Source: Terriglobia bacterium | Lineage (GTDB): Bacteria > Acidobacteriota > Terriglobia > Bryobacterales > Bryobacteraceae | Direction of reading: 5' to 3' | Assembly (NCBI GenBank): GCA_020073145.1 | Contig: JAIQFS010000021.1 | Span: 26,967 to 90,966 of the forward strand | Length of the DNA stretch: 64,000 bases | Shown: positions 1 to 10,507 of the stretch, in pieces | Layout: the number at the start of each line of letters is the position of its first letter | How positions within the stretch are numbered: position 1 is the stretch's first letter | Notes under the pieces: model-generated | What the model saw: only the letters and a program-made list of their open reading frames with translations | What the model was told of the DNA's origin: nothing | Database searches by the model: none | Made by a program: the position numbers and the translations under genes

Positions 1-222
1 CGCTCCACACGGCGCGTGGGCCCAAGCCTCCTTCCGCGGCCGTTTTTGTAGCAAATTTTACCGAGTACTATGGGGGCCGGACCCCTTATTTTGCGTAATC
101 GCGATACGGCTCGTGCGATCCGTCGGTCGATTCGGCCCCGGGACTGACGAAAAGCAATTCGGTTGCCAGATTTGTGCAGTGTGGGGTACTGGGCCCTGGC
201 GCCGGCGCCACAGCCCGCGCCC
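1..222. other. Window edge, no gene seen
   Basis: No convincing coding frame lies here. The stretch is the 3' flank of the leftward MBL hydrolase that stops at 223. An open frame starting near 163 on the plus strand runs antisense to that hydrolase and shows no recognisable protein, so it is not called. Confidence 0.6.
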
Positions 223-1143
223 TCAAGCGCCCTTCTTCGTGAGTTCCCGATAGACCACCTCGGTGAAGCTGGCGAACGCCGGACCGCGGCCTCCGCCGGC
301 TCCCCTGCCCGGCGCCGGTGGCGGGTCGACTGCTGCCTTGATCTCGTCGAGAGACTTGCCTTGCGCCACCAGGTCCTTGATCTTCGCCCGTTTGGCTTCC
401 GTATCGGTGACTCGTTTCTGAATCGCGGCCTTGGCGAGCGTGTCTCCGTGCCCGGTTACGTAGGTTTCAGCATGGAGAGCCGCGATGCCCTTGGTGGTCG
501 TGATCCATCCTTCCGAGGAGCCGTTCTTTTCCAGATGAATCAGCGGGTCCCCCGGGTTTCCGCCGAGAATGTCGCCGGTGAACACGATCTGCTGATCGGG
601 CAGGTACACCACCAGATCGCCGCTGGTGTGCGCCGGCGCCCAGTGGAGCGCTTGCAGCTTCACGCCGTCGATCTTCAGATTCTGCTTGTTCTTCGAGACC
701 ACCTGAGTCGGAAGACGATCGGCGGGAGGCGCGCCGCGGCCGCCGGCCGAGAGCGCCGCTTGCTGCTCCTTCTTGTTGTTCTCGTGGGCGATGATGGTGA
801 GGCCCGCCGGGAATGACGCCAACCCGTTGACGTGGTCTCCGTCGCTGTGCGTGAGGATCACCGTGGTGACCGGCTTGGGCGTGATCTTGGCAATGTCCTC
901 GAGCAGTTCCTTCCCGCCTGCCGGGGTGGTCTTGGCGTCGATGACGATCACGCCCTTGTCGCCAACAATCACGCCGCTGTTTCCGCCGCCTCCCTCCACC
1001 CAGTAAACGTTGGGCTTCAACTGGTGGACCATGAACGGCGCCGGCGCGCCTCGTTGCGCGAGCGCCGCCGGACCAAGAACGCTCAGGCTCGCAACCACGG
1101 CCAACCCGAAGGATACGCGCTTTGGATCGTGCATGTGCAGCAT
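223..1143 (-). CDS. Secreted MBL-fold metallo-hydrolase
   Basis: A zinc-dependent hydrolase of the metallo-beta-lactamase fold, probably periplasmic; its substrate cannot be told from sequence. Visible motifs are the metal-binding THSDGDH, a later AHTSGD, a GD ligand segment and a C-terminal GHG. The start at 1143 is chosen because AAAGGA lies just upstream and because it gives a hydrophobic signal peptide ending in ALAQ; longer frames upstream read through the promoter region. A glycine/proline-rich linker (APGRGAGGGRG) precedes the C-terminus. It is divergent from another MBL gene at 1254, so the roughly 110-bp gap between them must hold both promoters. The fold call is firm and the function is open. 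Confidence 0.85.
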   Translation of the reverse strand: MLHMHDPKRVSFGLAVVASLSVLGPAALAQRGAPAPFMVHQLKPNVYWVEGGGGNSGVIVGDKGVIVIDAKTTPAGGKELLEDIAKITPKPVTTVILTHSDGDHVNGLASFPAGLTIIAHENNKKEQQAALSAGGRGAPPADRLPTQVVSKNKQNLKIDGVKLQALHWAPAHTSGDLVVYLPDQQIVFTGDILGGNPGDPLIHLEKNGSSEGWITTTKGIAALHAETYVTGHGDTLAKAAIQKRVTDTEAKRAKIKDLVAQGKSLDEIKAAVDPPPAPGRGAGGGRGPAFASFTEVVYRELTKKGA

Positions 1144-1253
1144 TGTCCTTTCTTTCTCCAGTGGAACTGTATCATGTCCGGCCTGCGGGTGGCAGCCCCG
1201 GCGCGCCGAGATCGCCCTGTGCCACGCGCGGCGGTGGTGATATGCTTGGCGCA

Positions 1254-2135
1254 ATGCGAACTCCAACCATACGCCTTGCCTTTGTCTCGGCCGCGCTGGT
1301 GGCGCTGGCCGCCGCCCCTCTGGCGCCGGCCCAACAGCGCCGCGCCCAGCCCCCGAAATCGCTGCGGCTTTACGTCCTCGACTGCGGCAAGATCACGGGG
1401 GTGAGTGCAACCGCGTTCGGCTTCAAGGACGGCGACCTCGCCACTACCGACATGGTCACGCCCTGCTTCCTAATCGCGCACCCGCGCGGCACGCTGATGT
1501 GGGACACCGGCGAAATCTCCGACAGCGCCGTCAAAACCGATGGCTCGCCCACCAAGCAGGGAGCCTTCACGGTCACGCGTCCGCAGCTGCCGCAACTTGC
1601 CGCCATCGGATACACGCCCGCCGACATCACCTACCTGGCGCTGTCGCACTATCACGGAGATCACGTGGCCAACGCCAACTTGTTCGCCGGGTCCACCTGG
1701 ATCGTCCAGCAGGTGGAACGCGACGCCATGTTTGCGCCGAAAGCCGGCGACCAGAAAGGACCCGGCGCTCCCACCCCGGCCCTCTACAGCGCGCTCGAGA
1801 AGAGCAAAACTCTGGTGCTCCACAACGAGGATCACGACGTGTTCGGCGATGGAACCGTGGTCATCAAGTTCACCCCGGGGCATACGCCGGGCCATCAATC
1901 GCTTTTTCTGAAACTCGCGAAGACGGGACCGGTGCTGCTCTCGGGCGATCTCTATCACTACCCCGAAGAGATGACCCTGAAGCGGGTACCCTCCTTCGAT
2001 TTCGACAAGGATCAGACGGCGAAGAGCCGGGCGGCCATGGAAGCGTTCGTAAAGAAGGCGGGCGCGCAACTCTGGATCCAGCACGACGCCGTGGCAGGCG
2101 CCCAGCGCAAGCTCGCTCCAGCCTATTACGAATAA
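1254..2135 (+). CDS. Secreted N-acyl-homoserine-lactonase-like MBL hydrolase
   Basis: An MBL-fold hydrolase resembling the AttM/AiiA lactonase branch: it opens with LYVLDCG, has the canonical SHYHGDH metal motif, then TPGHTPGH and a SGDLYHY segment. Those features are typical of lactonases that open acyl-homoserine lactone rings, but related enzymes act on other lactones or esters. The start at 1254 gives a good signal peptide (MRTPTIR then a hydrophobic run ending in AQQ); an in-frame ATG at 1242 is the alternative. An amidohydrolase follows 19 bp downstream on the same strand, so the two are probably co-transcribed. A signal peptide would put the activity in the periplasm, which is unusual for quorum-quenching AiiA itself. 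Confidence 0.8.
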   Translation: MRTPTIRLAFVSAALVALAAAPLAPAQQRRAQPPKSLRLYVLDCGKITGVSATAFGFKDGDLATTDMVTPCFLIAHPRGTLMWDTGEISDSAVKTDGSPTKQGAFTVTRPQLPQLAAIGYTPADITYLALSHYHGDHVANANLFAGSTWIVQQVERDAMFAPKAGDQKGPGAPTPALYSALEKSKTLVLHNEDHDVFGDGTVVIKFTPGHTPGHQSLFLKLAKTGPVLLSGDLYHYPEEMTLKRVPSFDFDKDQTAKSRAAMEAFVKKAGAQLWIQHDAVAGAQRKLAPAYYE

Positions 2136-2154
2136 CGATCGGAGAGACGACGTG

Positions 2155-3531
2155 ATGCGATGCCAAACTGCGCTGTCCGCGGCGTTCGGGATTCTGTTCG
2201 GCGCCGCCGCGCCTTGGGCTCAAGTGCAGCCGCCGCCCGCGCCGTGGCGCGGCGCCGGGCCGAATCCCTGCGTGGGTTCCGACGGCGGCGTCTACCGCTG
2301 CCCGCCGGCTCCGGGAACAGTCGCCATCCGCGCCGGCCGCTTGTTTGACAGCAAGACAGGCCGCATGCTGACCAAACAAGTGGTGCTGGTTTCGGGCGAG
2401 CGAATCGCGGAAGTCGGCGCGGAGGGCCAGGTCAAAATTCCAGCAGGCGCTTCGGTGATCGACCTCAGTCAGGCTACGGTGCTCCCCGGGTTGATCGACG
2501 CGCACACCCACATGTTCAACCAGCGGCGGCCGCAGGGGACCACCGAAGATTCCATGCTGATCGCCGTGCAGAACGTGCAGGCCGACCTCCGGGCGGGCTT
2601 CACGGCGGCGCGCGATATGAGCTCCCACGGCAACGGATACGGCGACGTGGCGATCCGCAATGCCATCAACGAAGGCCGCATCGACGGCCCGCGGTATCAG
2701 GTATCGACGCTAGGCATCGTGTGGGGGGCGGCGCCGAAAGATCCGGCGCGCCCGGAAAATCCCCTGGCCAGCACCGTGGTCCGCTCGGTGGAAGAAGCGC
2801 GCGCCGCGGTGCGCGATCAGATCGCGCATGGCGCCGATTGGATTAAGCTGTTCCCGACCGGAGCCTATTCCTTCACGGCGGCGGGCCAGGCTCAATATCA
2901 ATTGACCTATCCCATGCCCGTGCTCCAGGCGTTGATCGACGAGACGCACCGTCTGGGCAAGAAGGCTGGCTGCCATGTTTATGGAGGCGAGGGGCAGAGG
3001 AACGCCATTCTCGCCGGATGCGACACCATCGAGCACGCCTTCGGATTGGATCAGGAACAAGCCAATATGATGGTAGCCAAGGGGCTCTATTACGATCCCA
3101 CGCTGCAGCGCTACATCGAGCCCTACATGGACGACAACGATGCCCGGAGCACTGGCGGCAAGTATCGGATGATTCCGATCTTCGAGAAGGCCGTGGCGAT
3201 GGCGGCCGCCATCAAGGGCATGAAGATCATGGTGGGCAGCGGCGCCGACGGCTCCACCTATGCGCACGGAACGCAAGCTCTCGATTTCGAAATGCTGGTG
3301 AAGTATGGCGGCCTGACGCCGGTGCGGGCGCTCCAGGGCGGCACCATGATCAACGCCGAAGCGCTGGGATGGCAGAATCAGATCGGATCCATCGACAAAG
3401 GCAAGTTCGCTGACCTGATTGCCGTCGCCGGCGATCCGCTGGCCGATATCACGGAACTGCAGCGAGTCCAATTCGTGATGAAGGGCGGAAAAGTGATTCG
3501 CAACGACAAGACCTCCGGAGCTGGGAAGTAG
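2155..3531 (+). CDS. Secreted amidohydrolase (imidazolonepropionase/prolidase-like)
   Basis: A metal-dependent amidohydrolase of the large TIM-barrel superfamily, group related to imidazolonepropionases and Xaa-Pro dipeptidases. The chain starts with a signal peptide ending near APWAQ. It then shows the small beta domain with VLPGLIDAHTH (HxH metal ligands), GCHVYGGEG, TIEHAFG, and a C-terminal IGSIDKGKFADLIAV return strand. The start ATG at 2155 follows GGAGAG; a GTG one codon upstream is also possible. Secreted members are abundant in Acidobacteria and are usually of unknown peptide or cyclic-amide substrate. It sits directly behind the lactonase-like gene, so both may process the same extracellular compound. 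Confidence 0.85.
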   Translation: MRCQTALSAAFGILFGAAAPWAQVQPPPAPWRGAGPNPCVGSDGGVYRCPPAPGTVAIRAGRLFDSKTGRMLTKQVVLVSGERIAEVGAEGQVKIPAGASVIDLSQATVLPGLIDAHTHMFNQRRPQGTTEDSMLIAVQNVQADLRAGFTAARDMSSHGNGYGDVAIRNAINEGRIDGPRYQVSTLGIVWGAAPKDPARPENPLASTVVRSVEEARAAVRDQIAHGADWIKLFPTGAYSFTAAGQAQYQLTYPMPVLQALIDETHRLGKKAGCHVYGGEGQRNAILAGCDTIEHAFGLDQEQANMMVAKGLYYDPTLQRYIEPYMDDNDARSTGGKYRMIPIFEKAVAMAAAIKGMKIMVGSGADGSTYAHGTQALDFEMLVKYGGLTPVRALQGGTMINAEALGWQNQIGSIDKGKFADLIAVAGDPLADITELQRVQFVMKGGKVIRNDKTSGAGK

Positions 3532-3583
3532 ATCTCCAGCGGCGGTCGAATCGTCAGCCTTCGCAACCGTCCCCGGGACCGAA

Positions 3584-5791
3584 TCAGTGCCGGGCGCTGG
3601 GATCGCCAGTCGGGGGCGGAGCGTGGTCTTCTTTTGCGGGCGGGCCTAACAGTTCGGTGAAGATGGGTTTCAACGCATCCGCCCACACCTGATACCCCTG
3701 GACGGTGGGATGAAGTTTGTCCCCCGCGTTCATCATGCCGGCGAAGAGCGTGCCGTCGGGAGCCGCCAGCCGCTCATTGATGTTCAGGTACCGGATTTTC
3801 TTGCCGTCGGCCAGCTTCGACAAGTTCTCGTTGATCCGATCGATCGCCGGCATCACGGCCGGATGGTCGTTGCGCGGGAAGATGCCGGTCAGAATGATGG
3901 TGGCGTCCGGCGCCTTCGTCTGCAGCGCGCGCAAGATCGCGGAAATACCCCGCGTAATCTCCGCGACTTTGTCCGCCTCGCCGCCGGCCGGAACGGCATT
4001 GCCGACGTTGTTGGTGCCGGCGAGCAGAACGATGATTTTGGGATTCACGCCATCGAGTTCCCCATGCTCCAGACGCCACAGAATGTTCTGCGTCCGGTCG
4101 GCGCCCCATCCAAAATCAGCGGCGTTCCAGCCATAGAAGTTCTGTCTCCAATTGGCTAGCAATTCCGGATAATCCGTCGCGCCCCAGCGGCGCGTGATCG
4201 AGTCTCCTTCAAAGTAGATATCGATCCGGCCTTGCTTGGCCTTCTCCAATAGCTGCGCGTGCGCCGCCTGAGAATTCGGGTCGGTTCGAGGAGCGGGCTG
4301 ATCGGCTGCCGCCGGAGCGGCTGCCTCCGCGCGGCCGAAGAACTGGTCGGCCCAGGCGATAAAGTACTTCCAGTTCGGCCCGTCGGTGTGTCCGCCGTCG
4401 TGCTGACGCCAGGCGAGCTGGCCGTTGAGCAGGCCCACGTTGACCGGCGGCATTTTCTCAATGTGATAGTCGTCCGACGTTCCGAGATCCTTCGCTCCCA
4501 GGAGCCGAAATACCGGTCCGGCCGCCACGGCCGCCATGTAGCTGCCCTGATGATCCAGCCATTTCGCGTCGCCCTTCTCCGGCACGCCGTAGCTGATAAA
4601 GGTCAGGCGGGGCGCGCACAAAGCGATCAACTCATGGGCATCCACGGGCAGGTCGCCCGCGTTCTTGCTGCCAAACACGGATTCCGCCGTTCCGTACTTC
4701 AGAAAGTTGCCGGCCATCCAATGGTACTCACCCGAGCCCGTGAGGTTCTCCACCGCCTCTCCCCAATTGCGGCGATGCAGTTTGGCGCCGCCCTCGCCGG
4801 AAGAGCCGACCAGCACCACGGCAAACCGCGTATCGTATGCCATCGTCACCAGCGCCGCCTTGCCGTAGCGGGACACGCCTTCAATCCCGACGTGCTTCGC
4901 GTCCACGGTTGTGTCGGTCTCCAGATAATCCAGCCCGCGAGACGCGCCCCAGGCCCACGCCCGCAAAGCACCCCAGTCATCCGGCTTGCGTGCCTGCCCG
5001 CGGTTGACCAGTCCGATCACTCCCCGCGTCAGCCCCGCACCGTTGTCCGCCTGGATACTGGTGGGATTGAGGGCCGCGTACCCCCAGCCGTCCGCGATCA
5101 GTTGTTGAGTAGCGGGCGGGTCGCCTCCCGGGGGTGGACCGGCGCCGCCACGCCCGGCAGGAGCCGGATCGCCTGGAAGTGCCGCGCGGCCGAACATCAT
5201 CATCACCGGAACTGGACCGCGCGCATCGGCCGGCGTCACCACCGTCATCTGGATGTCCACATCGATCGCCGGATACGATCCGTTGTCCACGTGTCCGACC
5301 AGTTGCTTCCCGATCACCGCGCGGCCGCCGACTATCGCGTTCTCGGTCCTCGCGACGGTCCAGGTGACCTTGGGCGCATTCCGGGGCACGCGGCCCAATA
5401 CCTCTCGATCGAAATCCTCTACAATCTCCGGGCGCCTCTCGCTCCACCACGCCTTCGCCGTGGTGACCTTCTTTCCATTCTTCAACGTCAGGACATCCGG
5501 CAGGTTCGGAAACGGATTGGCCGTGGATTCGTCGTAGTTGGCGTGATTGGGAGCGCTTTCGTTGCCGCTGGGACCGGGGCGAAGGGCCTTGATGCGCAGT
5601 TGGTCCATCATGTTCTGATGGTCCTCGGCTGCGGTCCAGTTCTTTGGTTGAGGCAGGCCGCCAGTGCTCTCTGGTCCTGCACTGTTCGGCGATGGCTGGC
5701 CCGGCACGGGGCAGACCGTCAAAACCATCGCACAACCAACCAGAAGCGTCTTCCAGCAGCAAGCCGCGAGCGGACGAGGTGGCAGTTTCAT
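3584..5791 (-). CDS. Two-domain secreted esterase: CE15-like + SGNH hydrolase
   Basis: A 735-residue protein that fuses two ester hydrolases. Residues ~90-480 resemble CE15 glucuronoyl esterases: the nucleophile motif is GVSRYGK with Ser307, followed by the GEGGA block. Residues ~520-725 form an SGNH/GDSL hydrolase of the PAF-acetylhydrolase-like type, with GDS (Ser531), GTNN at 592-595 and DKLH giving Asp691/His694. Both catalytic sets look complete. An N-terminal hydrophobic segment suggests export. CE15 enzymes cleave lignin-glucuronoxylan esters and SGNH domains often remove acetyl groups, so the fusion could attack decorated xylan; that is inference. A GGGAGAGT sequence abuts the ATG at 5791. 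Transcription is convergent with the amidohydrolase. Confidence 0.88.
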   Translation of the reverse strand: MKLPPRPLAACCWKTLLVGCAMVLTVCPVPGQPSPNSAGPESTGGLPQPKNWTAAEDHQNMMDQLRIKALRPGPSGNESAPNHANYDESTANPFPNLPDVLTLKNGKKVTTAKAWWSERRPEIVEDFDREVLGRVPRNAPKVTWTVARTENAIVGGRAVIGKQLVGHVDNGSYPAIDVDIQMTVVTPADARGPVPVMMMFGRAALPGDPAPAGRGGAGPPPGGDPPATQQLIADGWGYAALNPTSIQADNGAGLTRGVIGLVNRGQARKPDDWGALRAWAWGASRGLDYLETDTTVDAKHVGIEGVSRYGKAALVTMAYDTRFAVVLVGSSGEGGAKLHRRNWGEAVENLTGSGEYHWMAGNFLKYGTAESVFGSKNAGDLPVDAHELIALCAPRLTFISYGVPEKGDAKWLDHQGSYMAAVAAGPVFRLLGAKDLGTSDDYHIEKMPPVNVGLLNGQLAWRQHDGGHTDGPNWKYFIAWADQFFGRAEAAAPAAADQPAPRTDPNSQAAHAQLLEKAKQGRIDIYFEGDSITRRWGATDYPELLANWRQNFYGWNAADFGWGADRTQNILWRLEHGELDGVNPKIIVLLAGTNNVGNAVPAGGEADKVAEITRGISAILRALQTKAPDATIILTGIFPRNDHPAVMPAIDRINENLSKLADGKKIRYLNINERLAAPDGTLFAGMMNAGDKLHPTVQGYQVWADALKPIFTELLGPPAKEDHAPPPTGDPSARH

Positions 5792-5850
5792 ACTCTCCCT
5801 AGCCTAGTGGTATTCCGGAGCGGAGACAAGCAGCGCCACCGATGTTCCGC

Positions 5851-6249
5851 TCATCCGGCCTGGTATTGTTCGTCGCTCACCTTTTCCATCCAGTCGACCA
5901 CCTTCCCGTCGCGTTTTTCCTGAATCGCGATGTGCGTCATGGCCGTGGTCGGCGTGGCGCCGTGCCAGTGCTTCTCTCCGGGCGCGAACCAGACCACATC
6001 CCCCGGCCCGATCGGCTCCACCGGCCCGCCTGCGCGCTGCGCCCAGCCGCACCCGGCCGTGACGATCAGGGTCTGACCGAGCGGATGCGTATGCCATGCC
6101 GTCCGCGCACCCGGCTCGAACGTGACGCTGGCCCCTTGCACCAGTGCCGGGTCGGGCGCCTGAAACAGCGGATCGATCCGCACCGTCCCCGTAAACCAAT
6201 CGGACGGCCCTTTGACGGAAGGTTGCGAGCCTGCTCGTTTGATGTCCAT
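5851..6249 (-). CDS. Mn-type cupin, hydroxynitrile-lyase-like
   Basis: A 132-residue single-domain cupin that matches, from memory, the Granulicella tundricola cupin hydroxynitrile lyase almost end to end. It carries the same metal set His53, His55, Gln59 and His94 (HTHPLGQ and KHWHG). GtHNL cleaves or forms (R)-mandelonitrile at a manganese site, although its natural role is not settled and most relatives are listed only as quercetinase-type cupins. No signal peptide is present, so it acts in the cytoplasm. It follows the aldo/keto reductase by 13 bp on the same strand, so the pair is likely an operon handling a carbonyl compound. Family assignment is firm; catalytic activity is inferred. 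Confidence 0.88.
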   Translation of the reverse strand: MDIKRAGSQPSVKGPSDWFTGTVRIDPLFQAPDPALVQGASVTFEPGARTAWHTHPLGQTLIVTAGCGWAQRAGGPVEPIGPGDVVWFAPGEKHWHGATPTTAMTHIAIQEKRDGKVVDWMEKVSDEQYQAG

Positions 6250-6262
6250 GGCGGAAGTCCTT

Positions 6263-7372
<1,110 letters not shown>

Positions 7373-7525
7373 TTAGCCCCTTATTGGAACTCCATTTCAC
7401 CCCGGCCGCGGCCCGAGGCGGGGCCGGTGCGGGTAGGCCATCGAATTCTCTGGAGCCGATCCCCGTGAAAACCGGCACTCCGGCGTGATACCTTTGGTCC
7501 AATCACCTTAAATCGGAGGCAGGGC

Positions 7526-9394
7526 ATGGGCACATTCGAGTGGAAGCACTGGGCACTGGCGGTTGGAATTCTCGCGTTTTCCGGAGTCGCGTGGATGAAG
7601 GCGCAACCGGCCTCCAAGCCGGTGACCGTGGACGCGAAGGTGCTCCACAATGCGGGAAGCGGGGCCAATGACGCGCTGCCCGGCTCCTGGCTGAGCTACG
7701 GGCGCAACCAGAACGAGACGCGCTACAGCACGCTCAAACTGATCAACGACACCAACGCCAAGCGCCTCGGCCTGGCTTGGTCCTACGCGATCGGCGCCGG
7801 CGGCGGCAACCAGGAAGGCACGCCGCTGATGTGGAACAACACGCTCTACGGCATCACTACCTGGAGCGTCGTCTACGCCCTCGACGCCCGCACGGGCAAG
7901 GAACTCTGGCGCTGGGATCCCGAGGTCAACCAGCAAGCCGTCCGGCCGCGCATCTGCTGCGGCACCGTGAATCGCGGCATGGCCCTCTACAACGGCTTGC
8001 TCATCGCCCCGGTCATTGACGGCCGGCTCGAAGCCCTCGATGCCCTCACCGGCAAGCCCGTCTGGGAATCGCGTATGGCTTACCCGCAGGATCAGTACAC
8101 CCTTACCATGGCGCCGCGCATCGCCGGCGATAAGGTCATCATGGGCGCTTCCGGCGGCGACAAACCCACGCGCGGCTTCTTCGCAGCGTTCGATGCCAAG
8201 ACCGGGCGCCAGGCCTGGAAGTTTTATACCGTCCCCGGCAACCCCGAAAACCCGCCCGAAAACGAAGCCATGAAAGCGGCGCAAAAAACCTGGGGCGGCG
8301 ATTTCTGGACCAAAGGTGGCGGCGGCGCCGTCTGGGATGGCATTGCCTACGATCCCGAAGCCAACCTGGTCTACGTCGGCACCGGCAACGCCGAGCCATG
8401 GGTGCAGAAATTCCGCGGCGCACAAAACGTCGACAATCTGTATACGTGCTCGATTCTGGCGGTTGACCTCGCCTCCGGCCAGATGAAATGGTATTTCCAA
8501 ACCACTCCCAACGACAACTGGGATTTCGACAGCGTCCAGCAGCTCATGCTGCTCGACCTCAACATCAAGGGAAAACAGCGAAAGGTCATCACCCAGGCGT
8601 CGAAGAACGGTTTCTTCTGGGTGCTCGACCGCATCACCGGCGAATTCCTCTCCGGTGCGCCCTACGTAAAAACCACCTGGGCGCTCGGCCTCGACGCCAA
8701 AGGCCGCCCCATTGTGAATCCAGAGGCCTACTACGATACCGACCCGATCTCCATCTTCCCCACCGGCGGCGGCGCTCACAACTGGTCGCCCATGTCGTTC
8801 AACCCCAACACCGGCTTCGTCTACATTCCGGTGTCGCTCACGCCGTTCACCTACGCTGCAACGAAAGAACTCGCGCCCGGCTCCACTGGCTACGCGTTTG
8901 GCCGCGGCGGCGCAGCGCCTAAGCTGATCGATAAGCCGGCCATCGGCCCCCCCACGGATGAGAACATGCGCGGCGCTCTCGAAGCCTGGGATCCGGTCAA
9001 TCAGAAACTCGGATGGCGCGTCGATGGCGGCGGCGGCATCGGCGGCGGCACCGCCACCACTGCCGGCAACCTCGTCTTCCAGGTCATCAACGACGGCCGC
9101 TTCCGCGCCGTCACCGCCGACAAGGGCGAGGTCCTCTACGAAGTCAAGACCGGTCGTACCGGAATGGCCCCGCCGATTACCTATGAAGCCGACGGCAAGC
9201 AATATGTCGCGTTCCAGGGAGGCCTCGGCCGCGCCGCCAATATCAACGGCGCGAACAGCGACAAGATCGACGCCCCGCCCATGCTCTTCGTCTTCGCTCT
9301 CGATGGCGCCGCCGAAATGCCCAAGGCCGCCCCACCGCCGCCCGGCCGCGGCGGCCCACCGCCCGCCGGCCCGGCCCCCGAACAACAGCGCTGA
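7526..9394 (+). CDS. Membrane-anchored PQQ-dependent dehydrogenase, heme-free
   Basis: An eight-bladed beta-propeller quinoprotein of the methanol/ethanol dehydrogenase family, 622 residues. A signal-anchor occupies residues ~9-25. Diagnostic features are repeated W-motif blades (ARTGKELWRW), the vicinal disulfide pair Cys144-Cys145 in RICCGTVNRG and the NDNWDFDS segment near the active site. No CxxCH is present, so electrons must leave through a separate carrier, unlike quinohemoprotein alcohol dehydrogenases. The C-terminus is a proline/glycine-rich tail. GGAGG precedes the ATG. A close paralogue lies at 39458-41320. Substrate is presumably an alcohol or sugar. It precedes the MBL/DUF1592 operon, whose cytochromes could be its acceptors. 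Confidence 0.88.
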   Translation: MGTFEWKHWALAVGILAFSGVAWMKAQPASKPVTVDAKVLHNAGSGANDALPGSWLSYGRNQNETRYSTLKLINDTNAKRLGLAWSYAIGAGGGNQEGTPLMWNNTLYGITTWSVVYALDARTGKELWRWDPEVNQQAVRPRICCGTVNRGMALYNGLLIAPVIDGRLEALDALTGKPVWESRMAYPQDQYTLTMAPRIAGDKVIMGASGGDKPTRGFFAAFDAKTGRQAWKFYTVPGNPENPPENEAMKAAQKTWGGDFWTKGGGGAVWDGIAYDPEANLVYVGTGNAEPWVQKFRGAQNVDNLYTCSILAVDLASGQMKWYFQTTPNDNWDFDSVQQLMLLDLNIKGKQRKVITQASKNGFFWVLDRITGEFLSGAPYVKTTWALGLDAKGRPIVNPEAYYDTDPISIFPTGGGAHNWSPMSFNPNTGFVYIPVSLTPFTYAATKELAPGSTGYAFGRGGAAPKLIDKPAIGPPTDENMRGALEAWDPVNQKLGWRVDGGGGIGGGTATTAGNLVFQVINDGRFRAVTADKGEVLYEVKTGRTGMAPPITYEADGKQYVAFQGGLGRAANINGANSDKIDAPPMLFVFALDGAAEMPKAAPPPPGRGGPPPAGPAPEQQR

Positions 9395-9604
9395 AGGCGT
9401 TGCCGAGCCGCGACGGAAGGGAGCGGTGCCTTTTTCGCATCGTTCCCCACTCCCCCCGTAACCCACCCACTCCCCCCCACGCCTTCTCCCACAACCTCAA
9501 GCATTTATGTGCACCACAACCCCAACGTGGCAATTGGTACCCAGGAGGTCCGAATGGGGGGTGCACTCGGGGTTTTCCAGGAGTATACTAGATCAGTCCT
9601 AACT

Positions 9605-10501
9605 ATGTTCTTTTCAACGCGTAGGACGTTTCTGAGGACCGCCGCTGCGGGTGCGGTCGCCTCGCGCGCTTTCGCGCAGGCTGCAAAAATCGATACCACG
9701 CCACTTGGCGACAATCTCCACATGTTGACCGGCGCGGGCGCCAATATCCTCGCGTTCACCGGCGCCGATGGCGTCACTCTCGTCGATGGCGGCCTCGCGC
9801 AGAACGCTGCTGCGCTCGCCCAAGCCGTTACCGCGCTCCCCAAGAGCGGCCCGGTCCGCACGCTCTTTAACACGCACTGGCATCCCGAGCAGACCGGCTC
9901 CAATGCCACTCTGGGCGCCGCCGGCGTCGCGATCATTGCCCACGAGAATACGCGCCTCTGGCTGCAGCAGAACATCACTTGGCCCTGGAATCATCAGACG
10001 TTCAAGAAGTTCCCCAAGGCCGCTCAGCCCAACAAAACGTTCTACGATAAGGGCGCACTCGATAGCGGCATCCGTTACGGCTACATCTCCGACGCCGCCC
10101 ACACCGATGGCGACCTCTACGTCTACTTCCCGCAGCAGAACATCCTTGCTGTCGGTGACGCCGCCTACGGACAAGGCTGGCCGGTGGTCGATTGGTGGAC
10201 CGGCGGATGGATCGGCGGCATTGTCGGCGGATTGCAGCGCATCCAGAGCGTCGCCAACAAGGACACCAAAATCGTTCCCGCGCAGGGCCCCCTGCTCACC
10301 TACGCCGACCTCGCCCTGCAGCTCGACATGTACGGCACCATCTACGATCGTCTGAACCAGATGATGAACAAAGGCCGCGGCCCCACCGAGGGCGTCGCCG
10401 CCAAGCCTGCCAAGGAATACGAAGCTAAGATGGGTAACGCCGACGAGTTCATCCGTCGTTCTTTCGAAAGTCTCTGGGCATATCTTTCACCGGACGCATA
10501 A
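9605..10501 (+). CDS. Tat-exported MBL-fold protein with altered metal site
   Basis: A 298-residue MBL-fold protein exported by the Tat route (RRTFLRTAAAG then AFAQ). The usual HxHxDH is here HWHPEQ (His91, His93, Glu95, Gln96). HTDGD with His166 and Asp185 in AVGDAAY remain, but the terminal GHG is replaced by PAQG (Gln227). Thus the first zinc site is largely kept while the second-site ligands are changed. The start at 9605 is chosen for the twin-arginine signal. The next gene starts 6 bp after its stop, making this the first gene of a four-gene operon to 15928. It may be a mono-metal hydrolase or a binding protein. Confidence 0.82.
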   Translation: MFFSTRRTFLRTAAAGAVASRAFAQAAKIDTTPLGDNLHMLTGAGANILAFTGADGVTLVDGGLAQNAAALAQAVTALPKSGPVRTLFNTHWHPEQTGSNATLGAAGVAIIAHENTRLWLQQNITWPWNHQTFKKFPKAAQPNKTFYDKGALDSGIRYGYISDAAHTDGDLYVYFPQQNILAVGDAAYGQGWPVVDWWTGGWIGGIVGGLQRIQSVANKDTKIVPAQGPLLTYADLALQLDMYGTIYDRLNQMMNKGRGPTEGVAAKPAKEYEAKMGNADEFIRRSFESLWAYLSPDA

Positions 10502-10507
10502 ACACTC

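Noticed and set aside
4259..5923. Long plus-strand frame (554 codons) opposite the CE15/SGNH gene
   Set aside because: It is antisense to a clearly coding gene, and its protein has the arginine/glycine/alanine composition typical of GC-skewed shadow frames.
7508..9466. 652-codon minus-strand frame opposite the first quinoprotein
   Set aside because: Shadow of the quinoprotein gene; no domain, and it covers the whole real gene.
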